A stretch of 13,561 nucleotides of DNA, from contig CAYIYO010000050.1 in the NCBI GenBank assembly GCA_964367715.1, positions 1 through 13,561 on the forward strand, read 5' to 3'. The notes beneath the pieces were generated by a model that did no database searches, had not been told where the DNA came from, and saw nothing but the letters and a program-made list of their open reading frames with translations. The position numbers were made by a program, and so were the translations under genes. The stretch comes from CAYIYO01 sp964367715 (GTDB lineage: Bacteria; Chlamydiota; Chlamydiia; Chlamydiales; Criblamydiaceae). Shown one piece after another: positions 1 to 5,519 of this stretch (position 1 is the first letter of the stretch; the number at the start of each line of letters is the position of its first letter).

Positions 1-2
1 TG

Positions 3-167
3 GCTGACGTGTCTATGCTGTCTTTAGTAGATTTGTATAGGTTTTTAGAAGCGGCTAGCATGGTGATCTCTCTGAATCAAATCGCCTTATATTTTAAGAG
101 GAGGTGTGTCTTATTCATTTGCTTCAATGGGTATTGCCTCTTCAGCATCCAAGTCTAGTTGATGCGA
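3..167 (+). other. possible 3' end of an unidentified reading frame entering the window
   Basis: An open frame runs from the window edge to a TAG at 165-167 and begins ADVSMLSLVDLYRFLEAAS. It has protein-like composition for its first 25 residues but then reads antisense through the 3' end of the Bro/DinD gene and through the duplicated repeat. I do not recognise it. It may be the tail of a gene cut off by the window, or chance. Confidence 0.15.
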
Positions 168-335
168 AAAGAAATTTGATGCACTTACAACTTGGCGACC
201 ACTTTTTTCTTCAAGCTCTTTCCTTGCATTGCCTGCAATATTGCCGCCCGCCCGTGCTGCGGTTTTGTTTTCTTGAAAACCTTGAGCATCTTGCTGAATC
301 GCTATTTCTGTCGTAGAGGCTTCACCTAACATCGT
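73..335. repeat. 263-bp direct repeat, copy 1 (3' end of the Bro/DinD gene)
   Basis: This stretch matches 2753-3015 in direct orientation with no gaps (constant offset 2680) and about 12 mismatches, so about 95% identity. It covers the last 73 codons of the 111-980 gene plus about 38 bp beyond its stop. Identity ends abruptly at both edges. The left edge is at the TGAATCAAATCGCC string and the right edge is after ATCGT. Confidence 0.9.
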
Positions 336-980
336 AAAAATCAGTTCCAAATCTGTCATGTGATCACGGAGATTTTCTCTTTTAAGGCTTTTTAATTTTT
401 TGTGTTCAGTAGGTTTAAGTCCAAAAGTAGCTTCTGAAATTTCAGCTGTCAAGATAGCATATTCACGCTGCTCTTTGACACCTCGTTGCTCCCACTCATT
501 CGTAAGCGTCTCGCGGATGGCGATTCCACGCATCCGTTTTTCTATCCAATCATCTGGATATCCTTTTGCTTTATAGAGAGTCCGCATTCTCTTTGAAGCA
601 AGCTCAGGATCTTCTATTTCTTGGATTCGCTCATAGCCCACTTTAGCTAGCCATTTTTTTAAAGGCTCGGCTTTAGGTGAAGGGATTGATTGGATAATTC
701 TAAAAATGGTTTCAGTATTAGCCGTATCTGTTTGGTATTTTTTGTCATCAGAGGACTGCATTTTCAGTTGTACGATTTTATCGTACAACTGAATAAACCC
801 CTCATTTTCAGAGAGTTTGCGTTTTAAGTCAGCCCAATATCTTCTTGGATTAGTACTTTCCGTAAGTACCTCTATGATATCGATAATAGAAAAATACCAT
901 TCGTTATTATGGATGATTTTTCGTATTTGTTTACCTTTAAATATCGCAATACGCTGCTGGAGTTCGAGTTCGTTATTCAT
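111..980 (-). CDS. Bro-N / DinD-like phage antirepressor-type protein
   Basis: This 289-residue protein appears to be of the Bro-N (phage antirepressor) type, with a C-terminal part resembling DinD. Residues about 10-110 form the Bro-N-like part: a short N-terminal strand region, EWYFSIIDIIEVL, RRYWADLKRKL, then the strongly family-like stretch ANTETIFRIIQSIPSPKAEP at 87-106. Residues about 205-260 (DHMTDLELIF, then TEIAIQQDAQG and a glycine/alanine-rich GNIAGNARKELEE) recall the end of E. coli DinD. Bro-N proteins bind DNA and often act as phage regulators, and DinD antagonises RecA filaments. The role here is inferred only. The ATG at 980 has GGAAG about 7 nt upstream. A perfect 14-bp inverted repeat lies inside the gene at 763-793. 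Its 3' quarter is duplicated at 2753-3015. Its place beside a tRNA scar fits an integrated element. Confidence 0.8.
   Translation of the reverse strand: MNNELELQQRIAIFKGKQIRKIIHNNEWYFSIIDIIEVLTESTNPRRYWADLKRKLSENEGFIQLYDKIVQLKMQSSDDKKYQTDTANTETIFRIIQSIPSPKAEPLKKWLAKVGYERIQEIEDPELASKRMRTLYKAKGYPDDWIEKRMRGIAIRETLTNEWEQRGVKEQREYAILTAEISEATFGLKPTEHKKLKSLKRENLRDHMTDLELIFTMLGEASTTEIAIQQDAQGFQENKTAARAGGNIAGNARKELEEKSGRQVVSASNFFSHQLDLDAEEAIPIEANE
763..793. repeat. perfect 14-bp inverted repeat inside the Bro/DinD gene
   Basis: TTCAGTTGTACGAT (763-776) and its exact complement (780-793) are separated by 3 nt. In the gene this encodes the stretch around QLYDKIVQL. The transcript would form a stable hairpin about 190 codon-bases after the start. 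Confidence 0.7.
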
Positions 981-1281
981 GTGTGTCTTCCCTTATTTTA
1001 GATTTAGCTTTGACAGCAGGCTAGTGCCTTACCCATCAAGACTAATTTGGTCTGGTCATAGGGTGATTGTTTCTATGCAAGATGTGACTTCAATCGGTTT
1101 GTGAAAAGCGATTTTATAATAGAATCTATTTTAAATCAAAGGATTTTGACGGTGCATTGGCGGTGCAATGACTTCCTTATTTCACCAGCACCAATCCATA
1201 CAATCCAGTAGCAATTTGAATGGAAACCGTTTAAAATCATACTCATAGCGGTTGGTTAGTATTGGATTGTTTGGTCTTCTC
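981..1281. other. gene-free stretch upstream of the Bro/DinD gene, up to the tRNA scar
   Basis: I see no credible coding frame here. It must hold the promoter of the minus-strand Bro/DinD gene, but I could not assign boxes with confidence. GGTGCATTGGCGGTGCAATG at 1151-1170 is a small repeated or inverted motif. The segment near 1190-1206 is an imperfect inverted copy of 1262-1275 (both based on TGGATTGTnTGG). Such short repeats beside a tRNA scar could be integrase binding sites, which is speculative. Confidence 0.4.
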
Positions 1282-1328
1282 TCGCATTCGTAATGCGAAG
1301 GTCGGAGGTTCGACTCCTCTTTCAGGCA
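1282..1328 (+). pseudogene. tRNA-Thr(CGU) 3' half, probable attachment-site scar
   Basis: From 1282 the sequence folds as the 3' part of a tRNA. The anticodon stem is TCGCA/TGCGA (1282-1286, 1294-1298) around the loop TTCGTAA with anticodon CGT. A 5-nt variable loop follows, then a T arm GGAGG-TTCGACT-CCTCT (1304-1320), the 3' acceptor strand TTCAGGC (1321-1327) and discriminator A1328, with no encoded CCA. The expected partner GCCTGAA and a D arm in register are missing upstream. A 3' tRNA fragment is what tyrosine integrases leave at the far end of an island inserted into a tRNA gene. If so, the island lies to the left and the intact tRNA is outside the window. Confidence 0.75.
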
Positions 1329-1353
1329 ATTAAGGGAGCTCTGCTCCCTTAAT
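1329..1353 (+). terminator. 11-bp hairpin directly after the tRNA fragment
   Basis: ATTAAGGGAGC (1329-1339), a 3-nt loop TCT and a perfect complement (1343-1353) begin at the base after the discriminator. It is likely the old terminator of the tRNA gene. There is no long T run, so the terminator role is an inference. Confidence 0.6.
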
Positions 1354-1362
1354 AACCCCTCG

Positions 1363-1385
1363 CCAAAGGAGCCACGCTCCTTTGG
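1363..1385. terminator. second 10-bp hairpin
   Basis: CCAAAGGAGC (1363-1372), loop CAC, and its exact complement (1376-1385) lie 9 nt after the first hairpin. Two such stems in tandem would insulate the toxin gene at 1475 from upstream transcription. There is no T run on the plus strand. Confidence 0.5.
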
Positions 1386-1474
1386 AATCCTGTGTCCATT
1401 TTCTCTCTTAGCGTTCTTTTATAGATTAATATTTGGAAGGCTCTTATTGTTTTTGAAATAAAAATGAGGTCCAA

Positions 1475-2356
1475 ATGAGTTTTAAAAAATATTTTTTCTG
1501 TTTTTTTCTCTTTTCTCTTTTTTTTCTTTTTGAAGGGCAGAGTTTTATAGAATGGGATGATGAAGAAGATGAGAGCGTTTACTTTTATAATGGAATACCT
1601 GGTTGCGAATGTTTTCTCCATTGTAAATGTTTCAGCCATTTCATAACGGATAAAGTAGAAGGAGGGTTTCCAGGGGATACGGCTTATCATCCAAAACATC
1701 CAGAAGATAGAGTTTGGCATGAGTTTATGAAGAAATTTTTATTAGCTAGAAAGGCGGGACCATATTTTAGAACAGACATTTACGGTATCCGAAATATTTT
1801 ACAAGCTTCAAATCAATGTGGTTATGTATGTCTGTTAAGTGAATATCTAAATGCAGCAAATAATTTGAGCAAGTTAATCGAATGGGCAAGAAATGATAAC
1901 CTTATATTTTATCAGGATTTGTATAAAAAATTGAAAGAGGCTAATCGGATATGTAACTTTGAATCGATGGTTATTTCAGTATCTAGCAAAGAGGAACTTG
2001 TCTCTAAAGGTTTGCAACAATTTTCTCAAAGGCATAAGTTTTTTGAGAACATTAAAATTCATTGGGATAGTCAAAATAAACACGTGATCGGTAAACATAA
2101 TTATCAGGAAGGTAAAAGTATTTTTGAGCATATAGATGCGAGTGTTTTATTAGAGAGATATGCTGGAAAAGGAATCCCTATAAGAGGTGAGATTGGTAAC
2201 CCTGGTTACCGTGAGGTTATTGATTTTAAGGAACATATTGGAGTACGGAAAAGCAAGGATGGAAAAATTTCTCTTAACACAATGAAAGGAACCGTTCATT
2301 ATAGTAAAAAGGGAGCTCATATAGTACCCGAGCATCCTGATAAAAAAATATGGTGA
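1475..2356 (+). CDS. secreted protein with C-terminal Ntox50-type toxin domain
   Basis: The 293-residue protein starts with a clear signal peptide or membrane anchor (MSFKKYF then hydrophobic residues to about 19). A cysteine-rich stretch follows (GCECFLHCKC, 43-52), then a middle part I do not recognise (about 55-195). Residues about 199-286 match polymorphic toxin type 50 as I know it: the SQNKHVIGKHNY opening, LLERYAGKG, and the closing GTVHYSKKGAHIVPEHP (272-288) with its conserved HYSK and HIVP. Ntox50 is predicted to be a ribonuclease of the barnase/EndoU/RelE-like class. The ATG at 1475 has GAGG 6 nt upstream. The partner gene begins 4 nt after the stop, as in toxin-immunity pairs. The signal-peptide codons contain T7 (1501-1507) and T8 (1518-1525) runs that could slip. 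Confidence 0.75.
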   Translation: MSFKKYFFCFFLFSLFFLFEGQSFIEWDDEEDESVYFYNGIPGCECFLHCKCFSHFITDKVEGGFPGDTAYHPKHPEDRVWHEFMKKFLLARKAGPYFRTDIYGIRNILQASNQCGYVCLLSEYLNAANNLSKLIEWARNDNLIFYQDLYKKLKEANRICNFESMVISVSSKEELVSKGLQQFSQRHKFFENIKIHWDSQNKHVIGKHNYQEGKSIFEHIDASVLLERYAGKGIPIRGEIGNPGYREVIDFKEHIGVRKSKDGKISLNTMKGTVHYSKKGAHIVPEHPDKKIW

Positions 2357-2360
2357 TAGC

Positions 2361-2705
2361 ATGGAAGGAATACCTCGCCTTGAAAAAATATCAAGGGTGG
2401 AGTTGATATTGTCGGCAAACAGAGCTTTACTTTGCGAAGTTAGGCCGAATATGAGAAAAGTAAGTGTTGAATATATCAAAAATGAAAAAAAAATTGTTTT
2501 GTATTTCTATTATGATTCTCAGGTTTCCCAAGAGGAATTGGATTATGATGTTTTTGGGGTTATTTCTGCTGAAATGAGTTGCGACTTTCCGCAAGAAATA
2601 GAGTGGGAGGAAAAATTAATCGTACTCCCATATCCTAATAAACTTCCTGAAGAAGGCATTTGTGTGTATCGGAGATATGAGCCTTCTCCGAAAGAGCAGA
2701 GCTAA
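2361..2705 (+). CDS. probable immunity protein for the Ntox50 toxin
   Basis: This is a 114-residue acidic cytoplasmic protein without signal or membrane segments, opening MEGIPRLEKISRVELILSAN. It has the small alpha/beta look of immunity proteins, with alternating strands such as KKIVLYFYYDSQ (about 48-59) and a VLPYPNKLPEEGICVYRR end. Similar small proteins are, from memory, found next to toxin genes, but I cannot name a family with certainty. The start lies 4 nt after the toxin stop with no strong ribosome site of its own, so it is probably translationally coupled, which keeps antidote tied to toxin. The function is inferred from position and character. Confidence 0.65.
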   Translation: MEGIPRLEKISRVELILSANRALLCEVRPNMRKVSVEYIKNEKKIVLYFYYDSQVSQEELDYDVFGVISAEMSCDFPQEIEWEEKLIVLPYPNKLPEEGICVYRRYEPSPKEQS

Positions 2706-2710
2706 TTAGT

Positions 2711-2738
2711 AAAGGGGTCATAAAGGGGTCAGGCCTGG
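2711..2738. repeat. tandem AAAGGGGTCA pair ending in a GGCCTGG half-palindrome
   Basis: AAAGGGGTCA occurs at 2711-2720 and again at 2722-2731, the second continuing into GGCCTGG. The string GGGGTCAGGCCTG recurs at 4442-4454 as part of a full palindrome, and the reverse half TGACCCC stands at 3015-3021. From memory, GGGGTCAG...CTGACCCC palindromes accompany REP-type (Y1/IS200-like) transposase genes in many bacteria. No transposase is present here. Confidence 0.55.
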
Positions 2739-2752
2739 CATTGTGGCATTTA

Positions 2753-3015
2753 TGAATCAAATCGCCTTATATTTTAAGAGGGGGTGTATCTTATTCATTT
2801 GCCTCAATGGGTATTACCTCTTCAGCATCCAATTCTAGTTGATGCGAAAGGAAATTCGACGCACTTACCACTTGTCGGCCACTTTTTTCTTCAAGCTCCT
2901 TCCTTGCATTGCCTGCAATATTGCCGCCCGCCCGTGCTGCGGTTTTGTTTTCTTGAAAACCTTGAGCATCTTGCTGAATCGCTATTTCTGTCGTAGAGGC
3001 TTCACCTAACATCGT
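2753..3015. repeat. 263-bp direct repeat, copy 2
   Basis: This is the second copy of 73-335, ungapped with about 12 substitutions. GGGGTCA (2724-2730) stands on its left and TGACCCC (3015-3021) abuts its right edge, in inverted orientation. The two copies bracket the Bro/DinD gene, tRNA scar and toxin pair. Recombination between them would remove 2680 bp. Confidence 0.9.
2791..3012 (-). pseudogene. C-terminal fragment of a second Bro/DinD-like gene
   Basis: The frame encodes the last 73 residues of the Bro/DinD-like protein and begins at the codon equivalent to M217 of the full gene. The first 216 codons are absent. Only three residues differ from the intact copy (F to L, D to E, A to V), while about eight of the coding differences are silent. 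The sequence was therefore under protein-level selection for most of the time the copies diverged, which points to a formerly intact second gene rather than a recent partial copy. No ribosome site precedes the in-frame ATG. Confidence 0.8.
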
Positions 3016-3025
3016 GACCCCAATT

Positions 3026-3922
3026 TTACGACAAAGATTTTGAAAAACTAAGAATCCATTTCATCACGCTATTCCAATAGCTCTCAATATCTTTTTGCAG
3101 GGGTGGCGGCTTTAACTTAAGTTCCGTTAACTGAGCCGATAGAGTTGTAAGTAGGTTTCGCATATCTACAACACGTACACCAATAGGAGCATCTTCTACT
3201 TTCTGAATACACGCGCGAATCGGCAAAAGTACTCCTAAAATCCTGTTCCAATGAATCATGTTCTTAGGAATCCCCCCTAGAAGCTTAATAAACTGCTGAC
3301 GCTGCGTAAATGTATAGCGCAATTGATTGCGAACCAAAACTTTTGAAAGCGCTCCGGCTAATGCAAGATCATCTAAAATTTCAGCTAGACGGCGTTTTGA
3401 ATACCCTGTTTCCAATAGATCAGAAATAGCAAAGTCGCCTCTTTGATCATTTAAAAGATAGGCAATAACATCCGCACGTCCTGAGACACCAAAAAAAGAC
3501 CTTAGCCTAAAATAAATCATCGAAGGATCTTCAAAATTACGCAGAACTGATTTTCCGCTCGGCTTGAACTTTAGTGGTGTGGATTTTGTAAATTCAATCC
3601 ATTTTGTTCGGATGTCAGCATTCGCATTGAATGTGGATGAAAAGAGCGAAAAAGGTTTCTCAATATACGCTTTATATTCCTTTGCAAGGATTTGAAGCCT
3701 TATAGGCGATATGAAACGATGATAACGGATACACCAGTCAAGCGCCTCATCGCGTAGGCGTGGATCGAATTCCGAAAGCACTGATGTAAGTAAAATCAAT
3801 TCTTCAGGCGCGATAGCAAAAGTCTGATGACTACGCTCAAGACCTGCAATACCAAGCTCTGTCCATAAACTCCACGCAAGATGCGCCAAATTCTCGTCTA
3901 ATTGCTTACATATCTTACCCAT
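3026..3922 (-). CDS. winged-helix protein paired with a DUF6036-type nucleotidyltransferase
   Basis: This is a 298-residue protein from the chosen ATG at 3922, which overlaps the upstream gene's stop in the string ATGGGTAA. An ATG at 3940 is also possible and would give 304 residues. Residues about 140-212 read as a winged helix: RLRSFFGVSGRADVIAYLL, then a recognition-helix-like GYSKRRLAEILDDLALAGAL and a wing around RNQLRYTFTQRQ. The remainder is helical and unrecognised, with no signal or membrane segment. Proteins of this layout are, as I recall, encoded next to DUF6036 nucleotidyltransferases in arrangements resembling toxin-antitoxin modules such as AbiE. It probably binds DNA and regulates its own operon. 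The reading frame looks intact, unlike that of its partner. Confidence 0.65.
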   Translation of the reverse strand: MGKICKQLDENLAHLAWSLWTELGIAGLERSHQTFAIAPEELILLTSVLSEFDPRLRDEALDWCIRYHRFISPIRLQILAKEYKAYIEKPFSLFSSTFNANADIRTKWIEFTKSTPLKFKPSGKSVLRNFEDPSMIYFRLRSFFGVSGRADVIAYLLNDQRGDFAISDLLETGYSKRRLAEILDDLALAGALSKVLVRNQLRYTFTQRQQFIKLLGGIPKNMIHWNRILGVLLPIRACIQKVEDAPIGVRVVDMRNLLTTLSAQLTELKLKPPPLQKDIESYWNSVMKWILSFSKSLS

Positions 3923-4334
3923 TTTCAAATCCCAAGGCACTTAAAGCCTCTTCCATCATAATGGAAAACTCTTGAGATACATCCTGAGTATAGCACCATT
4001 TTTTTGCAGTTAAAAGCTCTTCACGCGTAGGTTGAAGCCGTGTTAAATCAGCAAAATGCTTACTATCCGGCCCCTGATCTATAGCGGCGTATAACTTGAA
4101 ACAAATCTGATCAAAGCGGCTTGCAAAATGAATCGTAAGGCCATCGTACCCATGGGTTACCAAGCGCTGCTCAAACCCCTCCGGTAGGCCTGACTCTAAG
4201 AATGAGGTAGGTCTCTCATTCACCCAATGTTTGCCTATTCCAATGGCGACAACTTGATAGTGTTGATTCGAATATTTGAGACGCTGCCCAAGCATGATAA
4301 GGGCGCTTTCTAAAGAGGTAAAGTCGAGTTCCAT
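3915..4334 (-). CDS. DUF6036-type nucleotidyltransferase with the catalytic segment missing
   Basis: The 139 residues match the two ends of DUF6036 nucleotidyltransferases. Residues 1-32 end with HYQVVAIG, where the family continues into the GGS...DxD active-site segment. From residue about 33 the family's second half follows at once: HWVNERPTSFL, LPEGFEQRL, LTIHFASRFDQICFKLYAAIDQGPDSKHFADL, and a helical end. About 45-55 residues seem to be missing at G32/I33 (near 4238), with frame kept. Family length is usually about 180-200. The protein should be inactive as a nucleotidyltransferase. The start ATG at 4334 has GGAA 6 nt upstream. It is first in a two-gene operon with the winged-helix gene. 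The alignment is from memory. Confidence 0.65.
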   Translation of the reverse strand: MELDFTSLESALIMLGQRLKYSNQHYQVVAIGIGKHWVNERPTSFLESGLPEGFEQRLVTHGYDGLTIHFASRFDQICFKLYAAIDQGPDSKHFADLTRLQPTREELLTAKKWCYTQDVSQEFSIMMEEALSALGFENG

Positions 4335-4357
4335 AGCTAATTCCTTACGTTTTCCCC

Positions 4358-4386
4358 ATCATAGCATACCCTCAATATTTTGTGCA
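4358..4386 (-). promoter_or_regulatory. promoter of the nucleotidyltransferase/winged-helix operon
   Basis: On the minus strand, -35 TGCACA (4381-4386) and -10 TATGAT (4358-4363) are separated by exactly 17 nt, matching 4/6 and 5/6 consensus bases. The start codon lies about 24 nt downstream of the -10. The -35 overlaps the inverted repeat at 4384-4418 by 3 nt. Confidence 0.5.
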
Positions 4387-4418
4387 GTAATACTGCTTGA
4401 AACGCGCAGTATTACTGC
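4384..4418. promoter_or_regulatory. perfect 13-bp inverted repeat, probable operator
   Basis: GCAGTAATACTGC (4384-4396) and GCAGTATTACTGC (4406-4418) are exact reverse complements around 9 nt. Each arm is itself nearly palindromic. The repeat overlaps the operon -35 box and has no T run, so an autoregulatory operator fits better than a terminator. AbiE-type modules are known to autoregulate through inverted repeats in their promoter. Confidence 0.6.
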
Positions 4419-4441
4419 TCGCAATTATAAATGATATGTAA

Positions 4442-4459
4442 GGGGTCAGGCCTGACCCT
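4442..4459. repeat. GGGTCAGGCCTGACCC palindrome
   Basis: A perfect 16-bp palindrome lies at 4443-4458, preceded by one extra G. It shares GGGGTCAGGCCTG with 2726-2738. Together the two bound the truncated Bro/DinD copy and the nucleotidyltransferase module. Confidence 0.6.
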
Positions 4460-4470
4460 ATTATTAAATG

Positions 4471-4504
4471 TTTTGGCTGGTTATATATTGATAATCAGCC
4501 AAAA
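4471..4504. repeat. 14-bp inverted repeat with TTTTGGCTG arms
   Basis: TTTTGGCTGGTTAT (4471-4484) pairs with ATAATCAGCCAAAA (4491-4504) over 14 positions with one G:T-type mismatch and a 6-nt loop. The TTGGCT core recurs in the adjoining element at 4506-4576, so this may be part of a larger composite. A bidirectional terminator role is possible because of the T and A flanks. Confidence 0.5.
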
Positions 4505-4505
4505 C

Positions 4506-4576
4506 TATACATTTTTATGGACTTTTGGCTAAATATCGAATATTTTTAGCCAATTTTGTGAATTTACTTGTGTATA
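4506..4576. repeat. short palindromic element (TATAC...GTATA), 71 bp
   Basis: The element starts TATACATTTTT (4506) and ends ACTTGTGTATA (4576). Its inner arms TTGGCTAAATAT (4525-4536) and ATATTTTTAGCCAA (4540-4553) form a stem. The right end closely matches the right end of the element at 5394-5489. It sits between the accessory region and the barrel gene and may supply a TATAGA -10 box (4573-4578) for that gene. Confidence 0.55.
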
Positions 4577-4618
4577 GATGGATTATCATCACAAAAAAAC
4601 AGAATTAGATGGAGAAAA

Positions 4619-5392
4619 ATGAACTCAATGAAGAATATATTATGCGCGTTTTTGTTTATCATCGCAAATTGCTCCATCCTTGAAGGAACGCCTAGCTCAA
4701 TCTTTTGGACCAATTGTACAACAGATGTGTACGCCACTGGTACCGGCCACATCGATGAAGACAACTATTTCACGGTATTTAATCGCCGCGGACATGACTC
4801 AGCCTTCCCTTCCGATACGGGGTTCGAGTTGGGCGTTTTAAGCTGGGGGGATCTGACAGCTGAGGCGGGTGTCGACTATTTAGGAGGTACCAACGATCCT
4901 TTATTTTTTAATGCAGGAGTTGCTATTGCAGAGGATAAATTATTTTGCAATGCCCCTTCTTTTAAAGTGGGTTTTTTCAATGCGGGGACACGTTATCACG
5001 GGTATGGTAGGACGGCTCAAAATATTGTCGATATAATAGTAGGCAAAACATTACCCGATTTTATTGGGGGACGCATCTTTGTCGGAGCATTTTCAGGCAG
5101 TCGCCACGCGATGGGTAAGAATTCGAAAGGATTTATGGTTGCCTATCTCAAGCAATTTTGTCCCGCTACATATTGTGATGGCAGGGACTATTTTAAGTGG
5201 ATGCTCTGCGCGGACTACGCTTCTGGTAAGAATACCATCGGCGGGGGTGGAGTTGCATTAGGATATAATTTTACTCCTGATATTGATATCATAACCGGAC
5301 CTGTTTGGTTTAACTCCACAAAAATCAACGGTAATTGGAAGTGGTCGGTACAGATAGATATTAGTTTTTCTGTTTTTGAACGCAAAAAATAG
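4619..5392 (+). CDS. secreted or outer-membrane beta-barrel-like protein, unknown function
   Basis: This is a 257-residue protein from the ATG at 4619, chosen because GGAG lies 5 nt upstream; an in-frame TTG at 4568 lies inside a repeat end. Residues 1-22 form a signal peptide (MNSMKNILCAFLFIIANCSI). The mature part is rich in glycine, aromatics and alternating polar/hydrophobic strands (FELGVLSWGDLTAEAGVDYLGG, VAIAEDKLFCNAPSFKVGFFNAG, GGRIFVGAFSGS, GGGGVALGYNF). It ends in WSVQIDISFSVF followed by a basic tail, like a barrel's last strand. Five mature cysteines are present. I recall similar hypothetical proteins in environmental chlamydiae but cannot name a family. No operon partner; it is flanked by palindromic elements on both sides. 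Confidence 0.7.
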   Translation: MNSMKNILCAFLFIIANCSILEGTPSSIFWTNCTTDVYATGTGHIDEDNYFTVFNRRGHDSAFPSDTGFELGVLSWGDLTAEAGVDYLGGTNDPLFFNAGVAIAEDKLFCNAPSFKVGFFNAGTRYHGYGRTAQNIVDIIVGKTLPDFIGGRIFVGAFSGSRHAMGKNSKGFMVAYLKQFCPATYCDGRDYFKWMLCADYASGKNTIGGGGVALGYNFTPDIDIITGPVWFNSTKINGNWKWSVQIDISFSVFERKK

Positions 5393-5393
5393 T

Positions 5394-5489
5394 TATACCA
5401 CTCGTAATTCAAAATTTGGCTTTTTTAGCATGTCAATCCCGGGGCTTTCACATCGCTAAAAAACCGATTCTTGATTTCACTTGTGTATA
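5394..5489. repeat. short palindromic element (TATACC...GTATA), 96 bp, terminator-like core
   Basis: The element begins TATACC 1 nt after the upstream stop codon and ends at GTATA (5485-5489). Its two ends read inward are about 17/26 identical. The core is an imperfect stem, TTTTTTAGC...GGGATT side (5421-5440) against GGGGCTTT...GCTAAAAAA side (5441-5463), so it could act as a terminator in both directions. CCCGGGGCTTT and ATCGCTAAA are shared with the 162-bp copy in the permease gene. Confidence 0.6.
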
Positions 5490-5519
5490 GACAGTTAAGT
5501 GTTTTTTCGGAGTAGGACG

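Noticed and set aside
1248..1259. AGCGGTTGGTTAG as the D arm of a complete tRNA
   Set aside because: It stands about 17 nt too far from the anticodon stem and the upstream bases do not pair with the 3' acceptor TTCAGGC. I treat the tRNA as a 3' fragment.
1349..1720. 123-residue minus-strand frame over the toxin start
   Set aside because: It runs antisense through the T-rich signal-peptide codons and two hairpins, giving a lysine run; the plus-strand toxin gene explains the region.
2791..3012. The 73-residue Bro/DinD fragment as a functional small gene
   Set aside because: It starts at the exact break of the duplicated segment and has no ribosome site, so it is a remnant.
4568..4618. TTG-initiated 17-residue extension of the barrel protein
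   Set aside because: It lies in the end of a palindromic element, is charged and not signal-like, and the ATG at 4619 has a good ribosome site.
5471..5489. TTGATTTCACTTGTGTATA string as a shared promoter or operator box upstream of four genes
   Set aside because: The same string forms the ends of the palindromic elements, including one end that abuts the 3' side of the FadL-like gene. It is better explained as an element end, though it may incidentally provide -10 boxes.
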